NCBI GenBank assembly: GCA_964492065.1
Contig: CAZBHH010000016.1
Coordinates: forward strand, 1-58,562
Source of the DNA: JADKAC01 sp964492065
GTDB lineage: Bacteria; Bacteroidota; Bacteroidia; Chitinophagales; BACL12
Direction: 5' to 3'
DNA: 58,562 nucleotides
The notes beneath the pieces were generated by a model. That model saw only the letters and a program-made list of their open reading frames with translations, did no database searches and had not been told where the DNA came from. Both the position numbers and the translations under genes were made by a program. Within the stretch, counting starts at the first letter, position 1, and every line of letters begins with the position of its first letter. Below, in pieces: positions 58,397-58,562 of the stretch.

Positions 58397-58529
58397 TTGC
58401 CTTAACCAGACATCTCTGCAATGCGCATCTGAAGCTTGTATTTGCCTAAGGAAATGATAGGTGTGGGATAATGGTGAAGATGACTGTATGTAGTTATTAC
58501 AACATAGAGGATGCATGTTTAAATACACA

Positions 58530-58562
58530 TTAACGTTTCAGGCGCTTAATCAAAATTTCCTG
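58530..58562 (-). CDS. Possible 3' end of a minus-strand gene (partial)
   Basis: At the right edge the minus strand reads QEILIKRLKR followed by TAA at 58530-58532, which looks like the end of a protein entering from outside the window. Ten codons are too few to identify it. Nothing else is seen in 58397-58529. Confidence 0.25.
   Translation of the reverse strand, partial: QEILIKRLKR

Noticed and set aside
1..58562. Mobile element, prophage, toxin-antitoxin or phage-defence system
   Set aside because: No transposase, integrase, phage structural, restriction, CRISPR or recognisable defence gene was found on either strand.

Overview
The window looks like a chromosomal segment of a free-living member of the Bacteroidota, probably from the Chitinophagia/Saprospiria side of the phylum. 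This placement is inferred from gene content. Support comes from three large secreted proteins with type IX secretion (T9SS) sorting domains, menaquinone synthesis by the futalosine route (mqnB, mqnD), an LptF/G permease next to tgt, and many starts with the Bacteroidota promoter box TAnnTTTG and no clear Shine-Dalgarno. No transposase, integrase, phage gene or CRISPR array is visible. Most of the window is housekeeping and catabolic DNA, densely packed, with several adjacent genes abutting or overlapping.

Layout. 1-8.3 kb: a gene end at the left edge, panB, a secreted unknown, an M1 peptidase with a T9SS tail, then a probable co-directional run hbd / amidinohydrolase / bioD / bioA. 8.4-19 kb, mostly minus strand: a 1146-residue BNR/PKD secreted protein, the lipid-transport set mlaE-mlaF-mlaD, an enoyl-CoA hydratase, a lipoprotein with its own terminator, and valS. 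19-29 kb: a lysine-forming saccharopine dehydrogenase-like enzyme, a cytochrome b/molybdopterin oxidoreductase fusion, an ECF sigma factor overlapping a glycosyltransferase, tgt with lptF/G, dnaB and a glutaryl-CoA dehydrogenase-like enzyme. 29-34 kb: folB, tRNA-Cys with promoter and terminator, mqnB-mqnD, the methionine-salvage pair mtnA/class II aldolase, and a secreted protein ending in six 19-residue Trp-rich repeats.

34-45 kb: a 557-base AT-rich non-coding stretch with repeats feeds a helical protein of unknown function. Then come two groups of signalling proteins (REC-PAS, a stand-alone REC, a REC with a C-terminal membrane anchor, and a hybrid kinase with REC and HPt), none with a recognisable DNA-binding output. 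Among them lie rsmE-DUF4159, a sulfatase-modifying-factor-like protein, pckA and a TrmH-family methyltransferase. 45-58.5 kb: a polyprenyl synthetase, a Nudix hydrolase, a 997-residue T9SS type B protein, a di-heme cytochrome c, two tandem small terminator-ended RNA-like elements, guaA behind a long dyad, a PBP1-like lipoprotein, and an arginine-themed group (SpeA-like decarboxylase facing a ureohydrolase that overlaps argS).

The most interesting signals are the tandem RNA-like pair upstream of guaA, whose inner stems differ in sequence yet both pair; the complete loss of the three zinc-ligand cysteines in Tgt; the predicted cytosolic side of the fused molybdenum domain; the tail-anchored response regulator; the exact 19-residue Trp repeat; and promoter boxes lying 3-8 nt from start codons, which imply leaderless or nearly leaderless transcripts.
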